Source: Seinonella peptonophila (GTDB taxonomy: Bacteria > Bacillota > Bacilli > Thermoactinomycetales > Thermoactinomycetaceae). Taken from it: DNA of 58,105 bases. The stretch's first letter is position 1. Every line of letters starts with the position of its first letter. A program made the translations under genes and the position numbers. The notes beneath the pieces were generated by a model. It was not told the origin of the DNA, searched no databases, and saw only the letters and a list, made by a program, of their open reading frames with translations. Shown here in pieces: positions 32,029-41,254 of the stretch. The DNA lies in contig NZ_FQVL01000007.1 in NCBI RefSeq assembly GCF_900129355.1, positions 1 to 58,105 of the forward strand, written 5' to 3'.

Positions 32029-35000
32029 TTGGGTCCATTGGTTCATTATATAAGACAGGATAAAGATTTCCAGGCTACCGTCTCAGGGTTGCGTGAATAT
32101 CTTAGGGAACAGTTGGTAGTCGGTTTATCGGGTACAGCGAGAATGGTCTATCTGGCGGCATTACATGAGGAGGTTGACCGACCTGTTTTGCTGGTAACAC
32201 ACAATCTTAATCAAGCCCAAAAAGCTGTAGAAGATCTACAAGAGCTGTTACCCAAAGAAAAAGTCCTTCTCTATCCTGCGAATGAATTGATTACAACTGA
32301 GATTGCCTTAGCAAGCCACGAATCCTTAGGGGAAAGAGTTGATGTTCTTTCAAAGCTAACCCAAGGTTTCTCGGGTATTATTGTTGTGCCTTTTTCGGGT
32401 TTGCGCAAATTTTTCCCACCGCATCAACAGTTTTCACATGCACATGTAACCCTTAAGGTAGGGCAAGAATATCAAATGGATCAACTGATTGAAAAGCTTG
32501 TTGCAAATGGGTATGAACGAGTGGAAAAAGTAGAAAGAATTGGAGAATATTCTGTTCGTGGTGGATTGATTGATCTTTACCCAGTTACTTTCTCAAACCC
32601 GATTCGAATCGAATGGTTTGATGATGAGGTTGATTCCATTCGCCCTTTTTCGATTGTTGATCAACGATCATTTGATAAGTGGTTGCAAGTATGTATTCCT
32701 CCTGCTCGTGAATTGTTTGCTACAGAGCAAACATTGCAGGAAGCAAGTCTTCGTGTTCAACAATTACTTGATGAGCGGCTATTGGAGGTTAAAGATTCTG
32801 AATTAAAACGTAAATTATCCGAAGAAATTCAGTTTGATATTGAACGCTTAAAGAATGGAACGATGTTTACAGGCATCTATAAATATATTTCTCAGATCTA
32901 TCCACAAGCGGAATCACTATTTGATTATTTACCGCGGGAGACGGTGGTCGTTTTTGACGAATTAACACGAATCATAGAAAATGCACGCCAGATGGAACGT
33001 GAAGAGGGAGAATGGCAGACAGCTCTTTTAAAACAAGGGGAATTTTTACCTTCTTTAAAGATATCTCTTACATATGATGAACTAATGTTGCGATGTCCCT
33101 ACCAACGTCTCTATTTAACTTTATTTATGAGACAGATAACAGGTATTCAACCGCAAAAGATTACCCAGTTTATTTGTAAAGGCATGCAACAATTTCACGG
33201 TCAAATGCATGTCTTAAAAGGAGAATGGGATCGCTTAGAGAAGGCCAACTACCGTGTAATTTTCTATGCCAGTAGTGAAGAGCGAATGGAGCGACTTGAA
33301 AGAGTATTAGCTGATTATGGAATGGAAGTCGTTCGAACCCAGTCAGGTGAGGCAACCAATGTCCGCGCTACTGTACGGGTTGGTACACTACAAAATGGTT
33401 TTGAAATGAGCGGTGTCCGCCTTGCCGTTATTACAGAGAGTGAAGTTTTTACCAATAAACAGCGTCGGATGAGACGAGTCTCGAAGCTAGATCATGCCGA
33501 GAAAATTAAAGATTATCAAGAATTAAAACCTGGTGACTATGTGGTTCATGTTAATCACGGAATTGGTCGATATGCGGGAATTGTTACACTTAGTGTAGGT
33601 GGCTTGCAGAAAGATTATCTACATGTGCAATATGCAGGAAATGATAAATTATATGTCCCAGTTGAGCAGATTGATCAGATTCAAAAATATGTTGGTAGTG
33701 AAGAGCGTGCTCCTCGCGTCTATAGTTTAGGTGGCAGTGAATGGAGCAAAGTGAAGAATAAGGTTCGCTCCTCTGTCGAAGATATTGCGCAAGATTTAAT
33801 TGAACTTTATGCCAAGCGTCAACAGGCAAAAGGTCATTCATTTAATGATGATACACCCTATCAAAAAGAGTTTGAGTCTTTGTTCCCTTATGAAGAAACA
33901 CCTGATCAGCTTCGCTCGATTGTCGAGATCAAAGGGGATATGGAACAGATTCAACCCATGGATCGTCTTTTATGCGGAGATGTGGGCTATGGAAAGACGG
34001 AAGTGGCGATTCGTGCTGCCTTTAAAGCGACGATGGAAGGGAAACAAGTAGCTTTATTAGTGCCTACTACGATCCTCGCCCAGCAACATTTTGAAACATT
34101 TCGGGAACGTTTTGCTGATTTCCCTGTGAAAATTAGTGTTTTAAGTCGGTTCCGAACGAGGAAAGAACAAAAAGTGACGATTGATGGTTTGTCAAAGGGA
34201 GAGATCGACATTGTCATCGGGACGCATCGTCTTCTTTCAAAAGATGTTGTTTTCCGCGACCTAGGACTCTTAATTATCGATGAAGAGCAGCGTTTTGGGG
34301 TCAAGCACAAGGAAAAGATTAAACAATTAAAACATAATATTGATGTTTTAACATTAACCGCAACCCCCATTCCTAGGACTTTGCATATGGCGATGATGGG
34401 CGTTCGAGATCTTTCAGTGATCGAGACTCCGCCAGAAAATCGTTTCCCTGTCCAGACGTATGTCCTTGAATATTCGGGAGCATTGGTTCGTGAGGCGATT
34501 GAGAGAGAGTTGGCAAGGGATGGACAAGTTTACTTTCTCTATAATCAAGTGCATAATATTGATCAAATTGCGGATCAAGTTCGACTGCTTGTGCCGGAAG
34601 CAAGAGTCGTGGTCGCGCATGGACAGATGCCTGAGACAGAGTTAGAAAAAGTGATGCTCGACTTTTTAGATGGGGAGTATGATGTGCTAGTTAGTACAAC
34701 GATCATCGAAACAGGTGTCGATATCCCTAATGTAAATACGTTGATCATTTATGATGCGGATAAAATGGGACTATCTCAACTGTATCAACTTCGTGGACGT
34801 GTGGGTCGTTCGAATCGGATTGCTTATGCCTATTTTACCTACCAACGTGATAAAGTGCTGTCCGAAACAGCCGAAAAGAGATTACAAGCGATTAAGGAAT
34901 TTACGGAGCTGGGCTCAGGCTTTAAAATAGCCATGCGTGATTTATCAATCCGGGGTGCTGGTAATCTATTGGGTGCTGAACAGCATGGGCATATCGCTTC

Positions 35001-35571
35001 TGTTGGTTTTGAACTCTATAGCCAGATGCTAAAAGAAGCAGTAAGAGAGCTACAAGGTAAGAAGGAAGAGCATACCGAATTTGAGCCACAGATTGACCTT
35101 ACTGTAAATGCATATTTACCGACTGAGTATATTCACGATGAGGAGCAGAAGATAGAACTCTATAAAAAGATTCGTTCGGTACGATTGTTACAAGAAGTCA
35201 AAGACTTAGAGGAAGAGATCGAAGATCGATTTGGTGATCTACCTGAAGCTGTTCAGAATTTAATTCGGTTAGCACGAATACGAGCCTATGCGATTCAATA
35301 TCGGATCGAATCGATTGAACAAAAAGAACATGATATTATCCTCAAAGTGGAAGCGAGCCAAAGTAACCAAATTAATGGTCAACAATTATTTCGGATTGCT
35401 CAATCATTTCCTGGACGTGTTCGTCTGTCCTCAGGGCAAAGCATAGGGATCACTTTCAAAACAAAAGGAATGCCTGTAAGAGCTGCACTGGAAATGGTAG
35501 AACAATTTTTGATACAATATGAATCGGTTCCGAAACGGAAAGGAGCAGTCCAAAATGCAACTGCTAAATAA
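32029..35571 (+). CDS. mfd: Transcription-repair coupling factor
   Basis: An ATP-dependent translocase that removes stalled RNA polymerase and recruits UvrA. The 1180-residue protein has the UvrB-like N-terminal modules, the RNA-polymerase-interacting domain (GDYVVHVNHGIGRYAG), RecG-like helicase motifs (Walker A GDVGYGKTEVA, DEEQ box IIDEEQRFG, TATPIPRT, QLRGRVGRS) and the C-terminal TRCF domain. The TTG at 32029 has AGGAGG 9 nt upstream. Its end overlaps the prsA-like gene by 17 bp. Confidence 0.96.
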   Translation: MGPLVHYIRQDKDFQATVSGLREYLREQLVVGLSGTARMVYLAALHEEVDRPVLLVTHNLNQAQKAVEDLQELLPKEKVLLYPANELITTEIALASHESLGERVDVLSKLTQGFSGIIVVPFSGLRKFFPPHQQFSHAHVTLKVGQEYQMDQLIEKLVANGYERVEKVERIGEYSVRGGLIDLYPVTFSNPIRIEWFDDEVDSIRPFSIVDQRSFDKWLQVCIPPARELFATEQTLQEASLRVQQLLDERLLEVKDSELKRKLSEEIQFDIERLKNGTMFTGIYKYISQIYPQAESLFDYLPRETVVVFDELTRIIENARQMEREEGEWQTALLKQGEFLPSLKISLTYDELMLRCPYQRLYLTLFMRQITGIQPQKITQFICKGMQQFHGQMHVLKGEWDRLEKANYRVIFYASSEERMERLERVLADYGMEVVRTQSGEATNVRATVRVGTLQNGFEMSGVRLAVITESEVFTNKQRRMRRVSKLDHAEKIKDYQELKPGDYVVHVNHGIGRYAGIVTLSVGGLQKDYLHVQYAGNDKLYVPVEQIDQIQKYVGSEERAPRVYSLGGSEWSKVKNKVRSSVEDIAQDLIELYAKRQQAKGHSFNDDTPYQKEFESLFPYEETPDQLRSIVEIKGDMEQIQPMDRLLCGDVGYGKTEVAIRAAFKATMEGKQVALLVPTTILAQQHFETFRERFADFPVKISVLSRFRTRKEQKVTIDGLSKGEIDIVIGTHRLLSKDVVFRDLGLLIIDEEQRFGVKHKEKIKQLKHNIDVLTLTATPIPRTLHMAMMGVRDLSVIETPPENRFPVQTYVLEYSGALVREAIERELARDGQVYFLYNQVHNIDQIADQVRLLVPEARVVVAHGQMPETELEKVMLDFLDGEYDVLVSTTIIETGVDIPNVNTLIIYDADKMGLSQLYQLRGRVGRSNRIAYAYFTYQRDKVLSETAEKRLQAIKEFTELGSGFKIAMRDLSIRGAGNLLGAEQHGHIASVGFELYSQMLKEAVRELQGKKEEHTEFEPQIDLTVNAYLPTEYIHDEEQKIELYKKIRSVRLLQEVKDLEEEIEDRFGDLPEAVQNLIRLARIRAYAIQYRIESIEQKEHDIILKVEASQSNQINGQQLFRIAQSFPGRVRLSSGQSIGITFKTKGMPVRAALEMVEQFLIQYESVPKRKGAVQNATAK

Positions 35572-36544
35572 AAGATGGATTTCAGCAGTACTGGTTGTTC
35601 TCATGAGCCTAACTACGATTTTAGCCGGCTGTGGGAAGGAAGAGCCTAAGAAAAAACCAACAACAAAACAAGAGACTGAAACGGGTGAGTTTAAACCATT
35701 TCCAACGAATAGTAAGAAGGTAGTCGCTACCTACGAAAAGGGTCAGATCACAGAAGGGGAACTAAATTTATACATTAATATCCTTGCTTTCATTGATTAT
35801 AAAGTAGCGATGCTAATGGGAAGTCCACAAATGAAAAATAAGTTAAAAGAATTCAAAGAGATCCTAGTAAAAGGATATGTGGCTGAGTTATTGATCGCGG
35901 ATCAAGTAAAAGATCAAGATCAGTATCGTAAGAAAGCGGATGAAGAGTTAAGTAAGATTGAGGGATCGATCAAAAATCCAACCACACCTGGTGTGAAAAA
36001 GGCATCTACACTGGATGAAGCGATCAAAGATAAGGGCTTTAATCGTCAACAATTAACCGATTTTATTGTACGGAGTTTACAACGGAATGCTTACTTTGAT
36101 AAACAGATCGAAAATGAAAAATATACAAAAGTGAAAGCAAAACATATATTGATCGCCTTTAATAAAGAGGGCAATGAAAAAGAAAAGCGATCTGATGCTG
36201 AAGCGAAGAAACGAGCGGAAGAAGTGAAGAAAAAGCTGGATCAAGGCGGGGACTTTGATAAATTAGCAAAAGAGTATTCTGATGATCCCGGCTCGAAAGA
36301 TAATGGTGGTCTGATCGAAGGGGCAGCAGATGAGTATGTACCTGAATTCGCCCAAGCGGTGAAGACGATAGAGTTAAATAAAATCAGTGATCCGATTAAA
36401 ACAGAGTATGGATATCATGTCTTAACTGTGATGGAACGAAATGAAGAGAGTATGAAAGATGCTCCTGATGAGGTAAAACAAAAGAAATTACAAGAATTAA
36501 ACCAAAAATTTATTGAACAACAAAAAATAACAGTTAAATTATAG
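35555..36544 (+). CDS. PrsA-like foldase lipoprotein (parvulin PPIase)
   Basis: A secreted lipoprotein of 329 residues. The signal peptide ends in the lipobox LAGC (Cys about 26). An N-terminal helical SurA-like chaperone part is followed by one parvulin domain (about 188-285: KAKHILIAF, FDKLAKEYSDDPGSKDNGG, EYGYHVLTV). It would help exported proteins fold at the membrane-wall interface. The ATG at 35555 follows AAAGGAGC and lies within the end of mfd. An intrinsic terminator closes the gene. PrsA is the closest known relative; a paralogue is possible. Confidence 0.85.
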   Translation: MQLLNKRWISAVLVVLMSLTTILAGCGKEEPKKKPTTKQETETGEFKPFPTNSKKVVATYEKGQITEGELNLYINILAFIDYKVAMLMGSPQMKNKLKEFKEILVKGYVAELLIADQVKDQDQYRKKADEELSKIEGSIKNPTTPGVKKASTLDEAIKDKGFNRQQLTDFIVRSLQRNAYFDKQIENEKYTKVKAKHILIAFNKEGNEKEKRSDAEAKKRAEEVKKKLDQGGDFDKLAKEYSDDPGSKDNGGLIEGAADEYVPEFAQAVKTIELNKISDPIKTEYGYHVLTVMERNEESMKDAPDEVKQKKLQELNQKFIEQQKITVKL

Positions 36545-36551
36545 GTATCAT

Positions 36552-36577
36552 CCGGTATCGCTAAGATACCGGGTTTT
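36552..36577 (+). terminator. Terminator after the prsA-like gene
   Basis: CCGGTATC-GCTAA-GATACCGG is followed by GTTTTATT. Confidence 0.9.
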
Positions 36578-36610
36578 ATTATTTAATGCGTGTTTTTATA
36601 TTTTCCTGTA

Positions 36611-36640
36611 GAATAATATTATGGAAACAGAACAATACTA
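36611..36640 (+). promoter_or_regulatory. Possible sigma-G promoter for spoVT
   Basis: GAATA and AATACTA are 18 bp apart, one base off the sigma-G -10 (CATnnTA). B. subtilis spoVT is sigma-G dependent. Confidence 0.45.
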
Positions 36641-36708
36641 TGGTTAGTAACGGAAATCGTACCAATAATTAGATGGAATAAATTAAGCGAAAGTGAGGCA
36701 GCTAGAGG

Positions 36709-37251
36709 ATGAAAGCAACCGGTATCGTTCGCCGTATCGACGATTTAGGTCGAGTGGTGATTCCAAAGGAGATTCGCCGTACCCTGCGAATTCGTGAGGG
36801 GGACCCTCTTGAAATATTTGTGGATCATGATGGAGAAGTGATCCTAAAAAAATATTCGCCCATTGGTGAGTTAAGTGATTTTGCTCAGGAATATGCAGAA
36901 GCACTTTATGAAAATCTTCATTTTATCACCATCATCTGTGACCGAGATCATGTGATTGCTGTTGCTGGAGCATCAAAAAAAGAGTATGCAGATCAACCAA
37001 TTAGTGAGATCGTAGAAACCTGTATGGATCAACGTAGGGTTCAATTGGAAACAAATCGGACTTCGGCTGAGTTGATCAAAGGTGCGCCTGCAGAGTATAG
37101 TTCTTATTTGATTGCTCCCATCAACTCAGGAGGCGATCCAATCGGTGCGGTTATCCTCTTTGGTCGTAAAGATCAAGGTAAAATTGGCGAAGTTGAACAG
37201 AAAATTGCTAGCACAGCAGCTACTTTCTTAGGTAAACAAATGGAACAATAA
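36709..37251 (+). CDS. spoVT: Stage V sporulation regulator SpoVT
   Basis: A forespore regulator that modulates sigma-G genes. The 180-residue protein has an AbrB-type swapped-hairpin N-terminus (KATGIVRRIDDLGRVVIPKE) and a GAF-like C-terminal domain (about 55-178). GTGAGG lies about 11 nt before the ATG. Its position after mfd and before the spoVB-like gene is conserved. Confidence 0.96.
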   Translation: MKATGIVRRIDDLGRVVIPKEIRRTLRIREGDPLEIFVDHDGEVILKKYSPIGELSDFAQEYAEALYENLHFITIICDRDHVIAVAGASKKEYADQPISEIVETCMDQRRVQLETNRTSAELIKGAPAEYSSYLIAPINSGGDPIGAVILFGRKDQGKIGEVEQKIASTAATFLGKQMEQ

Positions 37252-37336
37252 TCTGCTTTGTTTCAAATGCAAACTGTGACCATACAGTCTAATAAAATCG
37301 GTTTTTATACATGTGAAATAGACTTTTATTTAAAAA

Positions 37337-37370
37337 GAGCCATTCCATCTAGGATTGGCTCAGTTATTTT
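37337..37370 (+). terminator. spoVT terminator
   Basis: GAGCCA-TTCC pairs with GGA-TTGGCTC around ATCTA, followed by AGTTATTTT. Confidence 0.6.
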
Positions 37371-37419
37371 GATAGATGTGTGATGGAAGATCAGTTTCGA
37401 ATCAGCTACAATATAGAGC

Positions 37420-39018
37420 ATGGAAAATGTAAAGAAATCTTTTATAAAAGGTATAGCGATTCTTACAATTGCAGGTTTTATTAGTAAACTATTAGGCGCA
37501 GTCTATCGTGTGCCGTATCAGAATATGACAGGTGACATAGGAATTTATGTTTATCAGCAAGTTTATCCGATCTATAGCCTTTTTTTGATTCTCGCTACAG
37601 CAGGAGTGCCAGTAGCCATTTCGAAACTTGTCTCTGAGCGAGCTACACTCGGTGATACTGTAAGTGTAAAGCGAATTATCAAAATCTCTTCAAGAATGTT
37701 ATTTGTAATTGGTTTACTTGCTTTTATCCTTTTATTTTTTGGAGCGGATGTGTTAGCGACTTGGATGGGGAATCGAACGATGTTAACAGCCCCAATTCAA
37801 GCTGTGGCATGTGCTTTGTTGGTTACACCAATGCTATCTGTTTTACGTGGTTATTTTCAAGGTTATCAACAAATGGAAGCACCAAGTATATCCCAAGTGA
37901 TTGAGCAACTGATGCGTGTCATCACCATTTTGGTTTCAGCTTGGTTTTTTATGCAGCCTGGATATGGGGTTGTCTGGGCTGGCACTGGTGCTATGTTTGG
38001 GGCATGTATCGGAGGAATTTCAGGACTTATTGTTCTTTGGTGGTTTTTACGAAAACAGCATCGAAATGAGCAAAACGTTTTGCCAGCAGAATTCGTACAA
38101 CCTTCAGCAGGTACTTTGATCAAGCGATTATTCTTTATTTCACTTCCGATCTGTATCAGTTCTCTAGCAATGCCTCTTTTTTCGCTAGTCGATTCATTTT
38201 CTATTGGAAACTTGCTTGTCGCAAAAGGTGGAGTCTTACAACAAGTTATCTTGAGCAAGGGTGCTTATGATCGAGCCCAACCTTTGATTCAATTTGCTTC
38301 TTTTTTTGCTACAGCATTAGCGCTCTCAGTTGTCCCAGCGATTACAAACGCTTGTGTACGTGGTGAACAACAACGAGCCAAACGGCGGGCAGTGCTTGCT
38401 ATTCGCTTAACTCTCTTATTGGGTTTACCAGGTTCTATTGGGCTTGCAGTTATTGCAGAGCCTACAAATATTATGTTATTTAAAGACTCTGCGGGGACGG
38501 ACGCGTTAGCTGTGCTTGCTTTGAGCACACTATTTTCTACACTTGCTTCCACTGCGACAGGTATTCTTCAAGGTGCGGAAAGGATTGCTCAACCTGCTTA
38601 TTACCTATTGATTGGTGTGGTTGTAAAAATAGCAGCTAATATTGTATTGATTGGGCAATGGGGCGTCGTAGGTGCAGCATGGGCCACGGTTTTAGCATTT
38701 TTAGTAGTCTGTCTGCTCAACCTTTGGTCTATTCGACAACGTTTTCCTTTTCAGTCATGGGGCATTCAATGGCTTTTGCGAGCATTATTTTCTGTTTGTA
38801 TCATGGCGGTAGGTACATACTTCTCTTTAAAAGGCTTTACTTATTTATTTGAAATATGGTTACCAGAACGAGCGGCCATGGCATTTACCTCTCTAGGCTC
38901 AGTCTGTGTCGGCATTATCCTTTATCTCTGGGCAATATTACACTTGGGACTTCTGTCTAGAGTAGAGCAAGCGCTGCTTCCAAAAAGGCTTTTTCGATTG
39001 ATGAGTCGATCCAAATGA
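37420..39018 (+). CDS. SpoVB/YabM-like polysaccharide flippase (MOP superfamily)
   Basis: A polytopic membrane protein of 532 residues, about 14 helices, of the MVF/MATE-like flippase group. The opening KSFIKGIAILTIAGFISKLL followed by YRVPYQNMTGD is typical of the SpoVB/YabM/YtgP branch, which moves lipid-linked sugars such as peptidoglycan precursors across the membrane. Orthologues sit just after spoVT. No ribosome site is visible; a TACAAT ends 7 nt before the ATG, so the transcript could start at or next to the start codon. An interspersed repeat lies right after the gene. Confidence 0.87.
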   Translation: MENVKKSFIKGIAILTIAGFISKLLGAVYRVPYQNMTGDIGIYVYQQVYPIYSLFLILATAGVPVAISKLVSERATLGDTVSVKRIIKISSRMLFVIGLLAFILLFFGADVLATWMGNRTMLTAPIQAVACALLVTPMLSVLRGYFQGYQQMEAPSISQVIEQLMRVITILVSAWFFMQPGYGVVWAGTGAMFGACIGGISGLIVLWWFLRKQHRNEQNVLPAEFVQPSAGTLIKRLFFISLPICISSLAMPLFSLVDSFSIGNLLVAKGGVLQQVILSKGAYDRAQPLIQFASFFATALALSVVPAITNACVRGEQQRAKRRAVLAIRLTLLLGLPGSIGLAVIAEPTNIMLFKDSAGTDALAVLALSTLFSTLASTATGILQGAERIAQPAYYLLIGVVVKIAANIVLIGQWGVVGAAWATVLAFLVVCLLNLWSIRQRFPFQSWGIQWLLRALFSVCIMAVGTYFSLKGFTYLFEIWLPERAAMAFTSLGSVCVGIILYLWAILHLGLLSRVEQALLPKRLFRLMSRSK

Positions 39019-39037
39019 ACTTGGCGCTGTCCTTATA

Positions 39038-39289
39038 AGAAAAACCTCTTGAGCGAGTGGAGAGGTGAACGGCAAAGCTCCATTTCGGGCGGTACTTAGC
39101 GGAATGGCAGCTGTAACGGTATTTTCCTTTCGAGCAAACTGTTCGAGTCTCCGCAGGCGTATGCTGGAGGAGGCGAGTTATGCCCGACCGTGGAGGCTGC
39201 CAGAACGCGATAGTCCTACATCCTCGCAAGTCCGGGTCGGAGCAAAGCCGTTAGCCACGATCACGCGGCTTTGGCAACAAGCTGGAACA
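39038..39289 (-). repeat. Interspersed element, copy A
   Basis: A 252-bp non-coding element, inverted relative to copy B at 40300-40570. The two share long near-identical stretches (for example CGCCTGCGGAGACTCGAAC, ACAGCTGCCATTCCGCTAAG, GAAATGGAGCTTTGCCG). It is bordered on both sides by TCCTTATA (39030-39037, 39290-39297), which looks like a target duplication. It carries a small minus-strand ORF that matches one in copy B, but without ribosome sites; coding is unlikely. Confidence 0.8.
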
Positions 39290-39313
39290 TCCTTATATAA
39301 ATGGGATGTTTTT
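39286..39313 (+). terminator. Terminator at the edge of copy A
   Basis: AACATCC pairs with GGATGTT (39304-39310) and is followed by T-rich sequence. One arm is formed partly by the end of the element. Confidence 0.7.
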
Positions 39314-39378
39314 ATTTATCCTATTTTACATAAATTTGGTTTATTTAGTTATTTATAGGGTAAAGGGAAAGAGAGGAG

Positions 39379-40173
39379 ATGGTTAAATTGGCTTGGAAAT
39401 ATGGTATTCTCTTTGATGATGCACTGGAGTTTCTCAGTTGGATGAGGTCAAATCTATCTGCGAAAATGACAGAAGTTCATGTTCATCACACCTATAGTCC
39501 AAACCATAGTCATTTCAATGGAAAGAACCATCGCGACTTACAAGATCGAATGAAAAAATATCATCTGAAAAGAGGTTTTTCAGATATTGCCCAACATATT
39601 ACGATTTTTCCAGATGGAAAGGTGATGACTGGTCGCAATGTGAATACACCCCCAGCGTCAGCAACTGGCCACAATGATGCAGACGACGATGGAAAACACC
39701 CTTTCATGTTTGAAATGCTGGGGAATTTTGATAAAGGTAATGACAATTTAACAGGGAAACAGTTACAATCGGCAGAACAAGTCACTCGTTATTTTTGGCG
39801 TCGTGGGTCTACGATTCGATTTCATCGGGAGATGGCAGACAAGTCTTGTCCAGGGACAGGAGTTGGGAAGACGTGGTTTGTGAATCGAATAAAAAATCAG
39901 AAGAGTGAACCCTACGATAAGAATCAAAATTATCATCGAGAGCTAAAAATTAACGATCCAATGTTAAGAGGAGAAGATGTAAAGCGCGTTCAAAATCGCT
40001 TAAAATCAAGTCCTGTAGATGGCATTTTTGGTTATGATACAAGGGAAGATGTAGTAGCTTGGCAACGTGTACACGACGAAAAGGGAAAAGTTGTCCCAGC
40101 AGGTAAAGGTCTAGCGGCAGATGGGATTGTGGGGCAAAAAACATGGCAAGCATTGTTCGGCAGTGTAACATAA
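39379..40173 (+). CDS. N-acetylmuramoyl-L-alanine amidase with peptidoglycan-binding domain
   Basis: A 264-residue protein with an Amidase_2/PGRP-type catalytic domain (zinc ligands in VHVHHTYSP, the later FHREMADKSCPGTGVG) and a C-terminal PG_binding_1 repeat (about 195-262: DPMLRGEDVKRVQNRL, DGIFGYDTREDV, DGIVGQKTWQALF). It lacks a signal peptide, like phage endolysins. AAGGGA lies 10 nt before the ATG; TTG 39388 with GAGGAG 9 nt upstream is an alternative start. The gene stands alone between two inverted copies of an interspersed element, suggesting acquisition with or between them. Confidence 0.85.
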   Translation: MVKLAWKYGILFDDALEFLSWMRSNLSAKMTEVHVHHTYSPNHSHFNGKNHRDLQDRMKKYHLKRGFSDIAQHITIFPDGKVMTGRNVNTPPASATGHNDADDDGKHPFMFEMLGNFDKGNDNLTGKQLQSAEQVTRYFWRRGSTIRFHREMADKSCPGTGVGKTWFVNRIKNQKSEPYDKNQNYHRELKINDPMLRGEDVKRVQNRLKSSPVDGIFGYDTREDVVAWQRVHDEKGKVVPAGKGLAADGIVGQKTWQALFGSVT

Positions 40174-40299
40174 GCAAGTTTGTACCTGCCCCGCAGGATT
40201 AGCAAGCGTCAGGTGAGAGGTGCTCTTTCCACTCTCGTAGTAAGGCAATTGTTCAAAAAGAAGAGCATTTGATTGATTGAAGATTGAAGATTGAAGATG

Positions 40300-40570
40300 C
40301 CCAGCTTGTAGACAAAGCCGCGTGATCGGCGGCTCGTGAACGTGGTTCTCGGCGACGCTCCGACCGGGCTTGCAAAGATGTGAGTCTGTCTGCGTTCTGT
40401 CAGCTTTCGCGGTCGGGCAAAACTCGCCTCCTGCGGCATCCGCCTGCGGAGACTCGAACAATTTGCCCGAAAGGAAAATGCCGCTACAGCTGCCATTCCG
40501 CTAAGATGCGCCCGAAATGGAGCTTTGCCGATCACCTCTCCACTCGCTCATTAGGTTTTTCATCAGTCTG
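40300..40570 (+). repeat. Interspersed element, copy B
   Basis: A 271-bp element starting CCAGCTTGTAGACAAAGCC and ending TTTTTCATCAGTCTG. It is the inverted partner of copy A and shares end sequences with the element at 43364-43647. The termini are weakly inverted relative to each other (CAG-CTTGTAGACAAA versus CAGACTGATGAAAAA). The flanks hold GAAGATG and CATCTTATTT in inverted orientation; no clear target duplication is seen. Confidence 0.8.
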
Positions 40571-40615
40571 AATCATCTTATTTATTGGGATGCCGTTTTG
40601 TATGTAAAACATTGC

Positions 40616-41020
40616 TCAAACACGTAAAAATAGGGCTTTTGCAAAGTTAATCCATTCGTAGACAACAAAGAACAACAGTAACCATGCTCCAATCCATGAG
40701 GCTCTTTGTACATTTTTAGAGTAGAGAAGATAAGTAGCAACAACAAAAATTGCATAGTAAATAAGCCAAATGATCATAAAGATAATAGTTGGAATGCTTG
40801 GAAGAACGAAATGTTTCGTATTTGCATATACAGTGATCAGTGGAATCAGGTTCATGATTATAAAATGTAAGGCGACAAGTGCTACCCATGCAAAGAAATA
40901 CTTCAAATTTTTATTCTCATTGAGGAGCATAAAAATGGCTGTAGCGATAATGATGGCATAGAGTGTGAGTGGAATGAGATTAAGTAAATAAGCGATAAAA
41001 GCGAACATGCTTGGAAACAA
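40616..41020 (-). CDS. Hypothetical four-helix membrane protein
   Basis: A 134-residue, very hydrophobic protein with about four membrane helices and short loops, ending EWINFAKALFLRV. The TTG at 41018-41020 follows GGAGG by 8 nt on the minus strand; the longer ORF would start inside that ribosome site. I do not recognise the family. It is convergent with copy B of the repeat and divergent from cggR, standing alone. Confidence 0.65.
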   Translation of the reverse strand: MFPSMFAFIAYLLNLIPLTLYAIIIATAIFMLLNENKNLKYFFAWVALVALHFIIMNLIPLITVYANTKHFVLPSIPTIIFMIIWLIYYAIFVVATYLLYSKNVQRASWIGAWLLLFFVVYEWINFAKALFLRV

Positions 41021-41134
41021 TATGAAAACCTCCAAATATAGAATAATTTAAATGATATTATAACATGTTTTTAGTCTAAGAATGTTTAGACATGTATAGA
41101 ATGGGAAATATAACCTCTATACGGGTTTGAATCC

Positions 41135-41163
41135 TTGTCAAACGCGAGGGATTGGGGTATATT
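41135..41163 (+). promoter_or_regulatory. cggR-gapA operon promoter
   Basis: TTGTCA and TATATT are 17 bp apart, about 90 bp before cggR, with the operator downstream of the start site. Confidence 0.7.
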
Positions 41164-41201
41164 TGTCTTGAGGGGAACAACACATATTTTTTTGTCGAGT
41201 A

Positions 41202-41239
41202 TGGGACGTTTTTTCTATATGCGGGACATAAATTGTCCC
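41202..41239 (+). promoter_or_regulatory. CggR operator
   Basis: Two direct-repeat half sites: TGGGACGTTTTTTC and GCGGGACATAAATTGTCCC, close to the B. subtilis arrangement CGGGAC-N6-TGTC in tandem. It lies about 30 bp after the predicted transcription start, where bound CggR would block elongation or initiation until fructose-1,6-bisphosphate loosens it. Confidence 0.88.
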
Positions 41240-41254
41240 CGTGGAGGGGTTTGT

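Noticed and set aside
38957-39229. Small ORF in copy A matching one in copy B (40380-40571)
   Set aside because: The similarity follows from the DNA repeat; no ribosome sites, and the frames extend past the element into unrelated sequence. Treated as non-coding.
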